Positions 5,889-6,036 of a DNA stretch of 6,036 bases are shown here, piece by piece. Each line of letters opens with the position of its first letter. Positions within the stretch are counted from its first letter, which is position 1. The translations under genes were made by a program, and so were the position numbers. The notes below the pieces were generated by a model. It was not told the origin of the DNA. It saw nothing but the letters and a program-made list of their open reading frames with translations, and searched no databases. The stretch comes from Patescibacteria group bacterium (lineage in GTDB: Bacteria > Patescibacteriota > Minisyncoccia > Phycocordibacterales > JANLHH01): NCBI GenBank assembly GCA_024654605.1, contig JANLHH010000098.1, forward strand, positions 1-6,036, in the 5' to 3' direction.

Positions 5889-5914
5889 AGAATCCCCTTA
5901 CAATGAAAGGGATT
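5889..5914 (-). terminator. Probable terminator of the upstream minus-strand gene
   Basis: The arms 5891-5899 and 5906-5914 form a 9-pair stem with a 6-nt loop. On the minus strand the irregular pair is a U-G wobble; on the plus strand it is a C-A mismatch, so minus-strand use is favoured. The stem starts directly after the stop codon of the upstream gene. The tail CTTGTTATAA is only moderately U-rich, so termination may be partial. Confidence 0.55.
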
Positions 5915-6036
5915 TTACACATTTCTCGGATGGATGAAAATGGCCATTTTGCGCCATTCGCGCATGAATGTTTCCTTGTCCACAAAGAGGTGTTTTCCCC
6001 CCTCCCTGGTAGTGGATTCAGGATCGTGATAATACA
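5915..6036 (-). CDS. C-terminal 39 residues of a minus-strand gene, possibly C39-like peptidase (5' end outside window)
   Basis: The minus-strand frame enters from the right edge and ends with TAA at 5917-5915, abutting a terminator-like hairpin. The residues visible include YYHDPES, then GGKHLFVDKETFMREWRK and the end MAIFIHPRNV. A [H/N]DP near the end, followed by a Gly, V-[D/S]-K-E-x-F-x-x-x-W and a final hydrophobic strand, is the pattern seen at the C-terminus of C39-like cysteine peptidases, where the Asp of DP is the third catalytic residue. That resemblance is recalled, not computed, and the Cys and His would be outside the window. Another minus-strand frame is also open here, but it lacks protein-like composition and would run into the gyrB promoter. 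That this is coding is fairly likely; the family is tentative. Confidence 0.5.
   Translation of the reverse strand, partial: YYHDPESTTREGGKHLFVDKETFMREWRKMAIFIHPRNV

Noticed and set aside
5934..6032. Short plus-strand frame starting ATGAAAATGGCC near the right edge
   Set aside because: About 31 codons with no Shine-Dalgarno. The minus strand carries a better frame ending at a hairpin in the matching orientation.
1..6036. TGA recoded as glycine, as in some Patescibacteria
   Set aside because: No in-frame TGA is found in the core genes, and glycines use normal codons. TGA is also not used as a stop here, so the window gives no support for recoding.
1..6036. CRISPR array, insertion sequence, tRNA or T-box leader
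   Set aside because: I saw no repeat-spacer pattern, terminal inverted repeats, transposase, or clover-leaf with T-loop. The thrS leader is too short for a T-box.

Overview
The window is a gene-dense stretch of bacterial chromosome. It holds three core information-processing genes: the C-terminal part of dnaE, a complete thrS and a complete gyrB. Two small uncharacterised genes sit between them, and the tail of a further gene lies at the right edge. I see no IS element, CRISPR array, tRNA, rRNA, phage gene or long repeat, and no gap over 300 bases without a gene. The genetic code looks standard: every gene ends in TAA or TAG and no core gene has an in-frame TGA. The protein style suggests a small-genome lineage, most likely Candidate Phyla Radiation / Patescibacteria. 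Signs are a DnaE that stops right after its OB fold, a threonyl-tRNA synthetase without the TGS domain, a divergent GyrB with a Glu-rich insertion, and regulatory sites packed against or overlapping gene ends. This placement is an inference; no marker in the window proves it.

Layout, left to right. dnaE (+) enters from the left edge and stops at 1309. A 54-codon gene on the minus strand (1538 to 1374) faces it. This small gene has a complete set of signals: GTGACA/TATAAT promoter, AGGAGG ribosome site and an intrinsic terminator whose U-tract overlaps the dnaE stop. It is divergent from thrS (+, 1652-3418), whose best start lies right at the predicted transcription start, so thrS may be leaderless. 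The roughly 110-bp region between the two starts contains a 19-bp dyad (1596-1614). After thrS comes a 70-codon Cys-rich, probably zinc-binding gene (+, 3494-3706) with its own extended -10 promoter and ribosome site. It converges on gyrB (-, 5833 to 3749), and one strong hairpin at 3717-3742 serves as a shared bidirectional terminator. Upstream of gyrB a promoter and the terminator of the preceding minus-strand gene are interlocked. That preceding gene contributes only its last 39 codons, which resemble the end of a C39-like peptidase.

The three large genes work in DNA replication, tRNA charging and DNA supercoiling. They are transcribed separately and do not form one operon. The two least explained elements are the 54-aa gene with the adjacent dyad, and the 70-aa Cys4 protein.
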